Below are positions 52,876 through 62,746 of a stretch of 64,000 bases of DNA, one piece after another. The position numbers and the translations under genes were made by a program. The notes beneath the pieces were generated by a model, which searched no databases, was not told the DNA's origin, and saw only the letters and a program-made list of their open reading frames with translations. The DNA lies in contig CAZKXI010000006.1 in NCBI GenBank assembly GCA_964556755.1, positions 1 through 64,000 of the forward strand. The letters run 5' to 3'. Source of the DNA: UBA4085 sp964556755 (lineage in GTDB: Bacteria; Acidobacteriota; Aminicenantia; Aminicenantales; UBA4085). The first letter of the stretch is position 1, and each line of letters begins with the position of its first letter.

Positions 52876-55731
52876 ATGAGACGAATCTTGATCGTCCTGG
52901 CCGGAGCGGCCCTGCTGGCGCAGTGCGCCGCCCGAATGCCGCCGGGGGGAAGGCTCGAGGAAGGGTTCAAGAACCCTCCCACGGAATACAGGCCCCTGGC
53001 CTTTTGGGCCTGGCTCAACGGCTACGTCGACAAAGAAAGAATGGTCTATGAGCTGGAGGAAATGAAGAGGCAGGGCATGCGCGGGGCCTTTATCTGGGAC
53101 GTCGGTGCGCTCGCCGATCCCGGGAAAATGATCCCTGCCGGTCCCGCTTTCCTGGGCGACCAATCGCTGCAAACCATCTCCCTGGCCTTGAAAACCGCGG
53201 GCCGGCTTGGCCTGGATCTGGGGATGATCGCCTCCAGCAGCTGGAATGCGGGGGGTGATTGGATCGATGAGACGGATGCCAGCCAGCAGCTGCTCAGCTC
53301 AACCCAGATCGTCGAAGGACCGGGCAAGAAGAAAATCAGGCTTGTGAAGCCTGCAAGCCGGGCCGAGGGAGCCAAGGCCTGCGTATGGGTCACCTCAGTC
53401 GCCCTGCCCCATTCCCCTACCAAGGAGATCGATTACTCCGGGCCTCAACCGGTTTGTTTGGATGATTTTACGACGGCCGATCAGGCGATCGATTGGGATG
53501 TGCCCAAGGGGAGATGGGATGTCATCTCTTTTTTCATGTGCGCGACCGGGCAGAACCTGGAATGCCCTAGTCCAAACTCCAATGGATTGATGATCGACCA
53601 TTTGAGCCGAAGGGCGACCAGGGTTCATTTCGACACCATCCTGACCAGGCTGGCCCGGGTCAGTACGCCGGAGAGTCCTTTGAAGTTCCTGGAGGTCGAC
53701 AGCTATGAGGTTTGGCCCGCGAAAGACTGGACCCCCGGCTTCCTTCAGGAGTTCAAAGTCCGATACGGATACGATCCCGTGCCGTTCCTGCCTCTTCTGC
53801 AGGGATACAGCAGCAAGAACAGACTAGTCGGAGAGCGGTTCCTGGGAGACTACAGCCGCCTTGTCAGCGACATGATCGTGGAGAACCATTTCGGCCAGTC
53901 TGTTGAGATAGCCCATAAGAACGCCATCCAGATGTTCGCCGAAGCCGGCCATGGAGGGTATCCGCGGGTTGATCCGCTGAAAGGGCTTGGAAATTCCGAT
54001 GTCCCCATGGGGGAATTCTGGAACCGGCAACGGTTCTGGGTGACCCGGGAGGCCGCCAGCGCGGCCCATATCTATGGAAAACAAGTGGTGGCGGCGGAAT
54101 CGCTGACGGGCTGGAACCACTGGCAGCACGGGCCCGCCGACTATAAGCAACTAATCGACATCGCCTTTTGCCAGGGCCTCAACCAGGTTGTTTTCCACAC
54201 CTTCGCCCATAATCCCGCCATCGCGGGCCGGCCGGGGTTCGCCTATCATGCCGGGGAGCACCTCAACGTCAACACCACCTGGTGGAATATGGCCCGGCCG
54301 TTCATGGATTACCTCAGCCGCTGCTCCTTTCTCTTGCGACAGGGCCATTTCGTCGCCGACGCCTGTCTCTATTATGGGGACCAGGCGCCCAACCTGGTGC
54401 CGCCCAAGCGGATCGACCCGAACATCGCCCCGATTTACGGCGAGGACCAGTGCCTGCACTGCGGGCAGCCCAAGCCGGTGAATGTCGGAGCGCTGCCCGG
54501 GTATGACTATGACTCCATCAATGCCGACGTCATCACCACCGCCCTGCGGGTGGAAGCCGGAAAGCTGGTGCTGCCGTCCGGAGCTTCCTACCGGGTCATG
54601 GCGCTTCCGGACCGGGTGGATATATCCCTTGAAGTCTTAAGGAGCCTTGAGAAGCTGGTATCCGACGGGGCCACCGTGATCGGCCCCAGGCCGGAGAGGA
54701 CCACCTCGCTGGCGAATTATCCGGAGTGCGACGATGAGGTCAAAGCCATCGCCGGGAGGCTATGGGGCCGGGCCGACGGCATCAAGACATTTTCCAACAC
54801 CTACGGAAAAGGGAAGGTCTACTGGGGCCGATCGGTGAAAGAGGTGCTGGAAGAGATGCATGTGGGACCGGATCTCGAAGTCCGGGGCATCGACAACAGC
54901 CGGTTGATCATCGATTACATCCATCGCCGGACTGAAACGGAAGACATCTATTTCGTTTCCAACAGCAGTCCCAAAGCCCAGCGGATCACATGCGCCTTCA
55001 GGGTCGGCTCGAGCAAGGTTCCCGAATTGTGGGATGGGGAAACGGGCCTGATCCAACGGGATGTCAGCTATGAAAAAACGGCCGTCGGGATCCGCCTGGA
55101 ATTGGCGATGGATCCCCTGTCCTCCCGCTTCGTCGTTTTCAGGGACAGGTCGTCAGGAAGAAACGATCCGGGGCTCCGCGCCGATCTGCAGTTCGGACTT
55201 TCGGACGGCCTCGATGAAGCCGCCAAGATCGATATTTCCGAGAGCTGGAAAGTCGGCTTCCATCCCGGAATGGGCGGCCCCGAGGCCTATCAGATGGATC
55301 ATCTGACCAGCTGGCCGGAGATCGATTCAGCCGGCGTCAAATACTACTCCGGCACCGCAACCTATAGCCGGGAATTCGCGGTTTCCGGGGAGATGCTCGC
55401 CAATAAGCCGACGGTTTACATCGCTTTCGGCGACATTCAGGAGACCGCCAGGGTCATCATCAACGGATATGACGCCGGGATTATCTGGACCCCACCCTAC
55501 CGGGCCGACATCACCGGTCACCTTAAACCGGGAACCAATGAGATCAAGGTTGAGGTCATCAACACCTGGAACAACCGGATCGTGGGGGATCTGAGAAATC
55601 CGGACAAGCCCGCCTTCACAAGAACCAACGTGAAGGACAAGTTCAATGAAAAAAGCGCCTTGCTGCCGTCGGGCTTGATGGGCAAGGCCGAGATCATCGT
55701 TCTCGCCCCTCAGCGCATCTCAAACAGTTAA
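52876..55731 (+). CDS. GH106-like glycosidase (alpha-L-rhamnosidase type), lipoprotein
   Basis: Exported lipoprotein of 951 residues (lipobox LLAQC). It opens FKNPPTEYRPLAFWAWLNG and then EEMKRQGMRGAFIWDVG, the pattern of alpha-L-rhamnosidases of GH106 and related clan members. The large catalytic part is followed by a jelly-roll/galactose-binding region near the end (VYIAFGDIQETARVIINGYD, IWTPPYRADITGHLKPGTNE). Codon use is visibly more AT-tolerant than in the neighbours. AAAGGAG precedes the ATG. It probably frees rhamnose from plant or algal polymers, beside the GH31 enzyme. Confidence 0.78.
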   Translation: MRRILIVLAGAALLAQCAARMPPGGRLEEGFKNPPTEYRPLAFWAWLNGYVDKERMVYELEEMKRQGMRGAFIWDVGALADPGKMIPAGPAFLGDQSLQTISLALKTAGRLGLDLGMIASSSWNAGGDWIDETDASQQLLSSTQIVEGPGKKKIRLVKPASRAEGAKACVWVTSVALPHSPTKEIDYSGPQPVCLDDFTTADQAIDWDVPKGRWDVISFFMCATGQNLECPSPNSNGLMIDHLSRRATRVHFDTILTRLARVSTPESPLKFLEVDSYEVWPAKDWTPGFLQEFKVRYGYDPVPFLPLLQGYSSKNRLVGERFLGDYSRLVSDMIVENHFGQSVEIAHKNAIQMFAEAGHGGYPRVDPLKGLGNSDVPMGEFWNRQRFWVTREAASAAHIYGKQVVAAESLTGWNHWQHGPADYKQLIDIAFCQGLNQVVFHTFAHNPAIAGRPGFAYHAGEHLNVNTTWWNMARPFMDYLSRCSFLLRQGHFVADACLYYGDQAPNLVPPKRIDPNIAPIYGEDQCLHCGQPKPVNVGALPGYDYDSINADVITTALRVEAGKLVLPSGASYRVMALPDRVDISLEVLRSLEKLVSDGATVIGPRPERTTSLANYPECDDEVKAIAGRLWGRADGIKTFSNTYGKGKVYWGRSVKEVLEEMHVGPDLEVRGIDNSRLIIDYIHRRTETEDIYFVSNSSPKAQRITCAFRVGSSKVPELWDGETGLIQRDVSYEKTAVGIRLELAMDPLSSRFVVFRDRSSGRNDPGLRADLQFGLSDGLDEAAKIDISESWKVGFHPGMGGPEAYQMDHLTSWPEIDSAGVKYYSGTATYSREFAVSGEMLANKPTVYIAFGDIQETARVIINGYDAGIIWTPPYRADITGHLKPGTNEIKVEVINTWNNRIVGDLRNPDKPAFTRTNVKDKFNEKSALLPSGLMGKAEIIVLAPQRISNS

Positions 55732-55760
55732 TCCGACCGCCTTCGTCGTCGAAGCCGCCT

Positions 55761-56951
55761 TCAGCGCTCGACGATCCGGTACTGATGATAGGCGACGCCG
55801 CGATCGCGGTCCAGCAGATAGAGCCGGTCGCCATGAATCCAGATGCCGTCGACGAACTGGCTGACGGGCACCGTCCCCAGAAGCGCCCCCCCGGAATCGA
55901 AGACGTCGAGCTGATACATGTCCGTGGTCCGCAGATCCGTATTTCCTTCCACCTTACGGGTTGAGCCCGAGGCGCTGCCCGACATCGAGATGCGGATGAC
56001 TTCCTCGGGCTTGATCTGCCGACGATAGGTGACCACCCAGACGCGGCCGGCCTTGTCGACCGCAACGCCTTGGGAGCAGCGATTCATGGTCGGCCCCCTG
56101 TAGACGGAGGATGTGGCCGTCCTCTCGAACTTGCCCTTCTCGATCACCTTGGTGTCGAAGTTGAGAGGCCGGTCCGCGCTCCAAATGACCCGGCCGTCGG
56201 TCCCGTATTTCTCGATTCGGTTCTGGTAGATGAACGCCGCCACCGGGCAGCCGTCGGTCCCGACCGCATAAGAGATGGAATTGCCGACTTGGTTCGTGAC
56301 CGGCTCCCCGAAGTCGACCGGTTGTCCAAACTCGGCCCGGACCGTCTCCTGGTCGTCGATCACCTTGAGAAGGACCGTGGGCGAGACGACGCCCTCCCGC
56401 GGGCTGGATGAGAGCGGCACGCCGGCCAGAAAGGCGCCGTCTTTCATCAAGCGCAAGCCGGAGATGTTTCCCTTGAGGAAACGGATCGTTCGGACCTCGC
56501 GGCCCTCGGCGGTCAGGATCGTCAACCGGCGCTGGCTCGCGTCGAAGGCGACCACCCGGTCAGTGGCATCAACGGCCAAGGCGCGGATTGAGGCGAACTC
56601 GCCCGGCCCCTGCCCCTTCCGGCCCAGGGACGAGACGAACCTCCCCTCCTTGCTGAACTTTTGGATGCGGGCGTTGGAGCTGTCCGCGATATAGATATTT
56701 CCCCGGCTGTCCTCGGCCAGGTCGTTGGGCATATTGAAGGCGAGATTCTCGTCATCGGTATCAGCATCCCCGATGACACGGACGGGCTCGAGCCTCACTT
56801 TGGGAGAGGCTCCCCACGATCCAGGGCCGATGTTGTGGACGATCCGAACGCCGTCCTTGATCTCGATCTTCTGCTGAGAGGAGACGCCGGGCAGGATCTG
56901 CAGGCTCAGGAAGGCCAGGATTCCGGTGGCGGTCATGATTCGATTCGGCAT
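55761..56951 (-). CDS. Secreted six-bladed beta-propeller protein (NHL-like)
   Basis: Protein of 396 residues with a signal peptide (TATGILAFLSLQILPGVSS). Propeller blades begin FNMPNDLAEDSRGNIYIADS, then FSKEGRFVSSLGRKGQGPGE, a repeat typical of six-bladed propellers that abound in Bacteroidota and Acidobacteriota-like genomes, and end VDGIWIHGDRLYLLDRD. Start at 56951 fits GGGAG six bases upstream. It likely binds a ligand in the periplasm or at the surface. It is downstream of the M6 protease on the same strand. Confidence 0.83.
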   Translation of the reverse strand: MPNRIMTATGILAFLSLQILPGVSSQQKIEIKDGVRIVHNIGPGSWGASPKVRLEPVRVIGDADTDDENLAFNMPNDLAEDSRGNIYIADSSNARIQKFSKEGRFVSSLGRKGQGPGEFASIRALAVDATDRVVAFDASQRRLTILTAEGREVRTIRFLKGNISGLRLMKDGAFLAGVPLSSSPREGVVSPTVLLKVIDDQETVRAEFGQPVDFGEPVTNQVGNSISYAVGTDGCPVAAFIYQNRIEKYGTDGRVIWSADRPLNFDTKVIEKGKFERTATSSVYRGPTMNRCSQGVAVDKAGRVWVVTYRRQIKPEEVIRISMSGSASGSTRKVEGNTDLRTTDMYQLDVFDSGGALLGTVPVSQFVDGIWIHGDRLYLLDRDRGVAYHQYRIVER

Positions 56952-57078
56952 GTTCATCTCCCGGGCTGCGAACAGCCATTGGATTCCAGCTATTCCGGCT
57001 GCGGGCCGGTCCATTCCTATAACGTCAGAGGAGGCTCTCTTGCTTATCCCCTCCGTCCGAAGCGGGCCTGGCGGGTGG

Positions 57079-59100
57079 TCAGCGGGTCACCTGGATGGAA
57101 GCCGTTGCGAATTTTGTCGGGTCGCTCTCGGAAACCGCCCTTATCGTCACGGTCGCGGTTTTGGCGCTGTCCGGGCCAGCGGCGGCATAAGCCTGGAGGC
57201 CTCGGACTTTGCCGAAGTCCGTCACGGCCAGGGCATTGGGCAGCTCGACCGTCCAGCCTTTTCCCTCCACGGAAGCCGAGATTCTGTAGATGTCGGCGTT
57301 TAAAAAGGGACCGGCATCCGTGGGGTGGAGGGCGGCATCCGCTGGGACGGACCGGCCCGAATTTTTCAGCTCGAAGGCGACTTCGGAGGCTCCCTCGCCG
57401 ATCTTGACGGACTTGGGCGCCGTCAGGGCGACCCCCCGCTTCTGCGGGCCCGCGCCGTCGAGGGACCGCACGGCCAGGGTGTAGACGAGGATGCCCCTCT
57501 CGTCCCGCCGCAAATCCACGACGTAGAAGTGCAGCCGGTTCGGCTCGTCGACCCATTCGCAGCGGCTTCCCGAATCCGTCCCGGCGTGAAAGAGGGCGTC
57601 GTTGAGCTGGCGGTAATCGGCGATCGTCCGCATGACCTTCCGGCCGTTCGGCTTGACGTAATCGACCTGGCTGATGTCTTCGGGATGGGCGTCGATGACC
57701 CAGATGTAGCTGTTGAAGCCGTTGGGCCCGCCGTTCTGGCCGCGCAAACCGTCCTTGTTCTTGGCGATCAGGACGCCGTTGTCCGGGGTGAACGAGTCAT
57801 AGCCGATCCGCTGCACGACCTCGGCCGTGTAGAAGGCGTAGCTCGGCCTCCCCGGAGAGAGGGGATTCGCTCCCGGATCGTCGGCGGAGGTCCGGTCACG
57901 CGGCTCGGCCCCGTCCAGGCGGACCATTATTCCGGTGAACGTGCCGGGCAGAGGCTCCACGGCCCGGGCCGTGACTTCCGCCACCGCCAAGCCCGACTTG
58001 GCCAGGCCTTCACGGCTCAGCCGCAGGAAGGCGTCTTCGGCGATGAACTTGTTCTCGAGGCGATTGCGGACCATGAGCCCGGCCGGCATGGCCGCGCCCT
58101 GGATCGGCGGCACGACCCAGCGCCGGTGCGGCCCGCCCGGGCCGTTGAAGCTGCCGCGGTCCATCATGTCCCAGGGGCCGGCCGCAACGCGCCGATAGGG
58201 CTGGACATAGGGATTGTTGTTGAGGTCCGGCAGGTCGAAGGCGAAATGGCCCAGCTCGTGGGTGATGGTGCCCGAGTTCTCGCCCTGCCGCATCGAGGAC
58301 AGGCCCCACTGCCGCGAGCCGGCCAGCCAGCTCGTCCACTCGACGTAGCGGGTCGGGATCCAGCGCGGCAGGGCCGGATTGGGATTGCCCCACTCGGGCG
58401 GGATGTCCTCCTTGCCGTTGAACTTCATCTCGCCGAACTCCTGCCAGACGCCGGTCTCGTCGTAGCCGGCGTACATGCGCAGGACAGCGTCGAATGTCTT
58501 GGGGATCTCGGCCCCCGCGGCCGCCGTCCAGAGGGCGTCGCAGTCCCGCTCCATGCGGCCGTCGGGCCGGCTCCCGTCCGGAGCCGAGGCGTTCTGGCCG
58601 AACTCGTTCAGCCCGTAGTGCCAGAGCGGCTTGGGCATGCGGTAGGGGCCGAACCATTCCACCTCGGTGATTCCGAACTGGCCCCGCGACTGCTCCATCC
58701 AGTAGCCGTTGATGGTCTGACCGTGGTTGACAGGCCCCGGCTTCATGAAGAAGTCGGCGTAGAAGCGGGGCACGTCGGCCCGGGCGATGGGATCGATCTG
58801 GGGGTTGCCGAAGGGATCGGAGCCCTTGGGCAGGGTGATGACGAAGGGCTGGTCGGAGAAGTCGATGGCCACCACGGCCAGCTTGAAGCCGCGCTCGGGC
58901 TTGAGCGCGGGATCGGCCCAATCGCGGCCCGGGATGGGGCGATAATCGGCCCAAGTCATGTCGTCCTGATCCTGGACCCGCTGCGGATCGATGGGCGGAC
59001 GAAGGCGGCCCTGCTCCGGCCCGGGGGCTCCGGGGAGCAAGGCCAACAGCCATAAGGCCGGGACGAGAGAGATAATAAGAAAGGCGGGCTTCCTCGGCAT
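57079..59100 (-). CDS. Secreted M6-family-like metalloprotease
   Basis: Protein of 673 residues with a signal peptide (FLIISLVPALWLLALLPGA). The zinc site is THELGHFAFDLPDLNNN, with the HExxH and downstream Asp seen in immune-inhibitor-A/M6-like proteases. The N-terminal region has LAVVAIDFSDQPFV and VPRFYADFFMKPGPVNHGQT, like M6 domain proteins. The last 100 residues form a beta-sandwich ending in KFATASIQVTR, possibly substrate- or surface-binding. GAGGAGAG precedes the ATG. It probably degrades extracellular protein. Confidence 0.85.
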   Translation of the reverse strand: MPRKPAFLIISLVPALWLLALLPGAPGPEQGRLRPPIDPQRVQDQDDMTWADYRPIPGRDWADPALKPERGFKLAVVAIDFSDQPFVITLPKGSDPFGNPQIDPIARADVPRFYADFFMKPGPVNHGQTINGYWMEQSRGQFGITEVEWFGPYRMPKPLWHYGLNEFGQNASAPDGSRPDGRMERDCDALWTAAAGAEIPKTFDAVLRMYAGYDETGVWQEFGEMKFNGKEDIPPEWGNPNPALPRWIPTRYVEWTSWLAGSRQWGLSSMRQGENSGTITHELGHFAFDLPDLNNNPYVQPYRRVAAGPWDMMDRGSFNGPGGPHRRWVVPPIQGAAMPAGLMVRNRLENKFIAEDAFLRLSREGLAKSGLAVAEVTARAVEPLPGTFTGIMVRLDGAEPRDRTSADDPGANPLSPGRPSYAFYTAEVVQRIGYDSFTPDNGVLIAKNKDGLRGQNGGPNGFNSYIWVIDAHPEDISQVDYVKPNGRKVMRTIADYRQLNDALFHAGTDSGSRCEWVDEPNRLHFYVVDLRRDERGILVYTLAVRSLDGAGPQKRGVALTAPKSVKIGEGASEVAFELKNSGRSVPADAALHPTDAGPFLNADIYRISASVEGKGWTVELPNALAVTDFGKVRGLQAYAAAGPDSAKTATVTIRAVSESDPTKFATASIQVTR

Positions 59101-59200
59101 GATCCGGTCTCTCCTCGAGGGACGGCCCGATCTTATACCGATTCCCAGCCTCTTGGCCAGACGCCAGTCTCCGGAGCTCTTTCCGGGAAGGCGCGATGCT

Positions 59201-62200
59201 TCAGCTCTTCGCGGCGAAGGAAAAATGCTGCTGGACGACGACCCAGCGCCCGTTCCGCTTCTCCAGGACGCCGGTCCAGCGGGTGTTCTCCCAATTGGCC
59301 GGCTGGCCCTTCCACTCGTTGATGTCATCCAGCAGGCAGTAGAACCAGCTTGTGTCCCCCTTCTTCGACAGCGTGATCCTGAGGTCCCGGATTTCGAAGC
59401 GGACGGCCTTGAAGTCCGGGCTGCCCCAGAACGACTCCGCCTTGCGGAACTCCCCGATGCCTTTGATCGCTTCGCCGTCGGGGTGCACTTCGAGAAAGTC
59501 CGCGTCGTCGGCGATGACGTCATAGAGGAGGCGGAAATCCTTGTTCTTGGCCCAGCCGATGCCTTCGCGCAAAGCCTGGGCGATCGGCCAGCGCTCGTCC
59601 GCGCCGGGGATGCCGGAGAGGGCCGCCCGGTTGGGACCGGCCGGCCGGGCCGCTCGCGATTCGAGCTTGCGGGCCACGGCCTCGCAAACCTCCTTGACCG
59701 GCGCGCTTTCGAATCCGTCGCCGGGGGGAGGCCCGCCGCCTCGGGGGCCGATCAGGATGCGATCGCCGATCCAAGCCACCTGCTTGGGGAAGAGGTCCTC
59801 CCCCAGAGGGCGCCCGAGAAGGCCCGAGGCTTCGACGACGAAGTTGCCCGTGCAAAAGGACGCGATCAGCAACCCGGCGGCGTGGGCGTCCTTAAGGAAA
59901 TCCAGGACCACGGGGTTGAGGTTGAGCTTCCGGAACTGAGGCCCGCTCGGGATGATGACGGCATCATAGCCGGAAAAGTCCTTCAGATCCGGGATGAGGA
60001 TGTCGCTGCGCAGAACGACATCCCGTTTCTTGTTGTAGCAGCCCCGGTATTCGACGTCGACGCCCACCCTCTTCTGGGCCCAGCCGCGGGACTCGATCTC
60101 GGCCTGGAGCGGGAAGTAGGCGTCCCCGAACCACTCGCCCAACAGGACGAGGACGTTCGCGGGCGGCGGGGGCCCGCCCGCGGGGAGACGGTCGCCTTCG
60201 CTTGACCTTCGATCGATGACCGCGGGCGGCATCCCGGGGAGCAGGAGCCGGAGGTCCTTGTAGTATTGGCGGACCAGGTCGATTTTTCCCGGCGCGTCGC
60301 TTTCGAGCCGGATCGGCAGATGGCCTAGGGCGATGTGATCCGGTTGGAAGACCTCCTGCAGGTACTTCGACATGTTCGGCTCGAGCGGGAACCAATAGTG
60401 GAGAACGGCCAGGTCGAGAGGGGCGCTCTCCAGCCCGATGCCCTTGAAGACATCCGGCTTTCCGTTGGAGTCCCCTTCGTGGAAAATTCGTCGCCCGCCG
60501 ATTTCGAAAAGGTACATGAGGTTCATGGGGGAATCCCGGTCGCCGCTGTGGAGCGTCCGGACGGCGGTGACCGGGATTCCAGCCGCCGTCAGCCGCCGGA
60601 AATCCCCGGGCTCGAGGTCGATCGAGATGACCCGGGATTCGAGCCTCGACCAATCGGACGAGGCCTGGCGCAGCTCCGCGACCGCGTCCGCGGGGGCGGC
60701 CAGAACGACGTCCGGCCGCGATTCCAGGAAGCGGACGGCAACGCCGGGAGCGAAATGGTCGGGATGGTTGTGGGTGACGAGAACGAGCTTAACGCCGTCG
60801 TAGGGCGTTTCGCCTTTGATGACTTTCTCGAGCGTTTCAGGGGTCGGGGCCCGATATTCGGGATTCGGCCTGTCGAACAGGGCGTCGATCAGGACTTTCG
60901 TCCCGCCCGATGCGACGAGCACGCCCATGTTGGCGACATACGTGAGCCCAAGCGGCGCCCGCGGGCCGGCCGAGCTCAACCGCCCCGTGTTGTCGGCCGC
61001 CCCGGCCTTCTCCCGAAAAGGAGTCAGGATGCCCGCATCGACCCACCAGATGTCGCCCGCGCGGGTGAAGAACAGGCATGTCCCGTCCGGGGAGAGAATG
61101 GGGCAGTTCTCGTTGTCCTTGGTGTTGACGGCCTCCCCCATGTTCATCAGGGGCGACCAGGCGCCGTCGGCTCGGCGGAAGCTGATATGGAGGTCGCCCC
61201 GCCCGAATCCTCCGGGACGATCGACCGAGACGATGAGGAAGGATTCATCCGGCGCAATCAGAGCATCCCCTTCGAATCCGGGACTGTTGATCGCCTCACC
61301 GAGGTTCTCCACTTCCCGATAAGCTCCTCCCTGAAGCCGGGCGCGATAGATGTCGGCGGCGCCTCGGCCGCCCGGCCGCTGGGACTGGAAGTAGAGCGTG
61401 CCGTCCCTGGTCAAGGCCGGATAGTATTCGTTCGCATCGGAATGGATGGGCGGGCCCGGGTTTCTCGGCGGGCCCCATTCTCCCCCGTTCCTGTCGACGA
61501 CCCAGATGTCGAAGTCCCGCTTGGGCGCGCCGGTCCCTTCCGCGGGACGGTTGGAACAGAAATAGAGCTTCTTTCCATCGGGGGTGATGAAGAGGTCGAC
61601 GTCGCTGTAGCTCCCCGAGAAGGACGCCGGCCGCGGGGGCGTCCAGCTTTCGCCCGCCCGGCTCATGACCATGATCGTCCAGCGGCCCTGTGAATCCTGA
61701 ATCGTGAAGTAGAACTCGCGGCCGTTCGGCGTGAAGACCGAGTTCAGCTCCTTCTTCTCGGTCGAGACGACGCCGGGCGCGAAGAGCACCGGATGCGATC
61801 CGGGAGGCTTCTGCCCGAGATAGGCGCCTTCCGGAAGCGGCGCGACGGGGCCGTCCTCCGTCGCGCCCGCGGCCTGCAGGAGCGCGGCAATCTCCCCGAA
61901 TCCCTCTCTCTTGGAGATGCTCCAAGGCGTGCTGCCATAGGCGTTCTTCACCTGCAGCGGAGCGCGGGCGGCGATCAGGGACTCGACAGCCGCCCGGTGG
62001 CCATTGAGGCAAGCCAAGTGCAGGGCCGTGCTGCCGTGGTCATCCCTGTCATCGACGAGCGCTCCGGCGGCCAGCAGCCGCCCGACGATCTCGGACCGCC
62101 CCTCGCCGGCGGCCGTCAGGAGCGGCGTGTCGCCCGATCCATCCCGGATGTCGAGCCGCGCTCCGGCCGCCAAGAGCCGTTCGACGAGCCCGCTCCGGCC

Positions 62201-62602
62201 GCCGCGGACGGCCATGTGGAGCGGCGTCATGCCCATGGCGTTGCCGTGAGCATTGACGTCGGCCCCGAGGTCGAGGAGGCGATCCGCCCATTCCTCCAAG
62301 CCGCCGAAGACGGCGAAATCCAGGGGTCTCAGCCCGTTCCCGTCGGGCTTCTCGATATCGGCCCCGCGCTCCAGGAGGTAGGCGAAGATCTCCCCGCTTT
62401 TCGACATGATCGACTGGGCCAGGGGAGTCTGGCCCCTCTCCCCGGGCGAGTTCAGCCGGGATGGATCCGCGGCCAGCAGGGCCTTGACGGCGGCCAGGTC
62501 GCCCTTCTGGACGGCATCATGAATCGTCTGGGCGGCGCCGGGCTGGGGCAGAGAAGCGAAAACAAGAAAAGCCAAAGCCGTCACTCCCGCGCGCTGGATC
62601 AT
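59201..62602 (-). CDS. Five-domain exported fusion: ankyrin, PD40, MBL-fold, DJ-1/PfpI, SnoaL-like
   Basis: Protein of 1133 residues with a signal peptide. Residues 26-260 are six ankyrin repeats (GMTPLHMAVRGGRSGLVERL). Residues 275-555 hold PD40/TolB-like blades (DVDLFITPDGKKLYFCSNRP). Residues 560-790 are a metallo-beta-lactamase fold with THNHPDH and HEGDSNG. Residues 812-985 are DJ-1/PfpI-like with the nucleophile elbow ASFCTGN. The last 120 are NTF2/SnoaL-like (FLEVHPDGEAIKGIGEF). AGGAGG precedes the ATG. I know of no family with this order; the fusion may have grown by stitching separate secreted proteins. Confidence 0.82.
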   Translation of the reverse strand: MIQRAGVTALAFLVFASLPQPGAAQTIHDAVQKGDLAAVKALLAADPSRLNSPGERGQTPLAQSIMSKSGEIFAYLLERGADIEKPDGNGLRPLDFAVFGGLEEWADRLLDLGADVNAHGNAMGMTPLHMAVRGGRSGLVERLLAAGARLDIRDGSGDTPLLTAAGEGRSEIVGRLLAAGALVDDRDDHGSTALHLACLNGHRAAVESLIAARAPLQVKNAYGSTPWSISKREGFGEIAALLQAAGATEDGPVAPLPEGAYLGQKPPGSHPVLFAPGVVSTEKKELNSVFTPNGREFYFTIQDSQGRWTIMVMSRAGESWTPPRPASFSGSYSDVDLFITPDGKKLYFCSNRPAEGTGAPKRDFDIWVVDRNGGEWGPPRNPGPPIHSDANEYYPALTRDGTLYFQSQRPGGRGAADIYRARLQGGAYREVENLGEAINSPGFEGDALIAPDESFLIVSVDRPGGFGRGDLHISFRRADGAWSPLMNMGEAVNTKDNENCPILSPDGTCLFFTRAGDIWWVDAGILTPFREKAGAADNTGRLSSAGPRAPLGLTYVANMGVLVASGGTKVLIDALFDRPNPEYRAPTPETLEKVIKGETPYDGVKLVLVTHNHPDHFAPGVAVRFLESRPDVVLAAPADAVAELRQASSDWSRLESRVISIDLEPGDFRRLTAAGIPVTAVRTLHSGDRDSPMNLMYLFEIGGRRIFHEGDSNGKPDVFKGIGLESAPLDLAVLHYWFPLEPNMSKYLQEVFQPDHIALGHLPIRLESDAPGKIDLVRQYYKDLRLLLPGMPPAVIDRRSSEGDRLPAGGPPPPANVLVLLGEWFGDAYFPLQAEIESRGWAQKRVGVDVEYRGCYNKKRDVVLRSDILIPDLKDFSGYDAVIIPSGPQFRKLNLNPVVLDFLKDAHAAGLLIASFCTGNFVVEASGLLGRPLGEDLFPKQVAWIGDRILIGPRGGGPPPGDGFESAPVKEVCEAVARKLESRAARPAGPNRAALSGIPGADERWPIAQALREGIGWAKNKDFRLLYDVIADDADFLEVHPDGEAIKGIGEFRKAESFWGSPDFKAVRFEIRDLRITLSKKGDTSWFYCLLDDINEWKGQPANWENTRWTGVLEKRNGRWVVVQQHFSFAAKS

Positions 62603-62746
62603 GGGGCACCTCCTGCTCCCCTATGGTACGCTTTATCTGGGCTAAAGCGCACTGTCCGCCCCAATCCGAGCCGAGGGATCCTGCGCCTCCCGACGACCCG
62701 AAGAGGAGAGCCTTCGGGGGCCTTGTTTTGGGAAGGCAAATCGGTC

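Noticed and set aside
61793..62746. N-terminal extension of the FabH-like gene
   Set aside because: The extension is antisense to the ankyrin fusion. The ATG at 62747 has a ribosome site and the family's N-terminus starts there.
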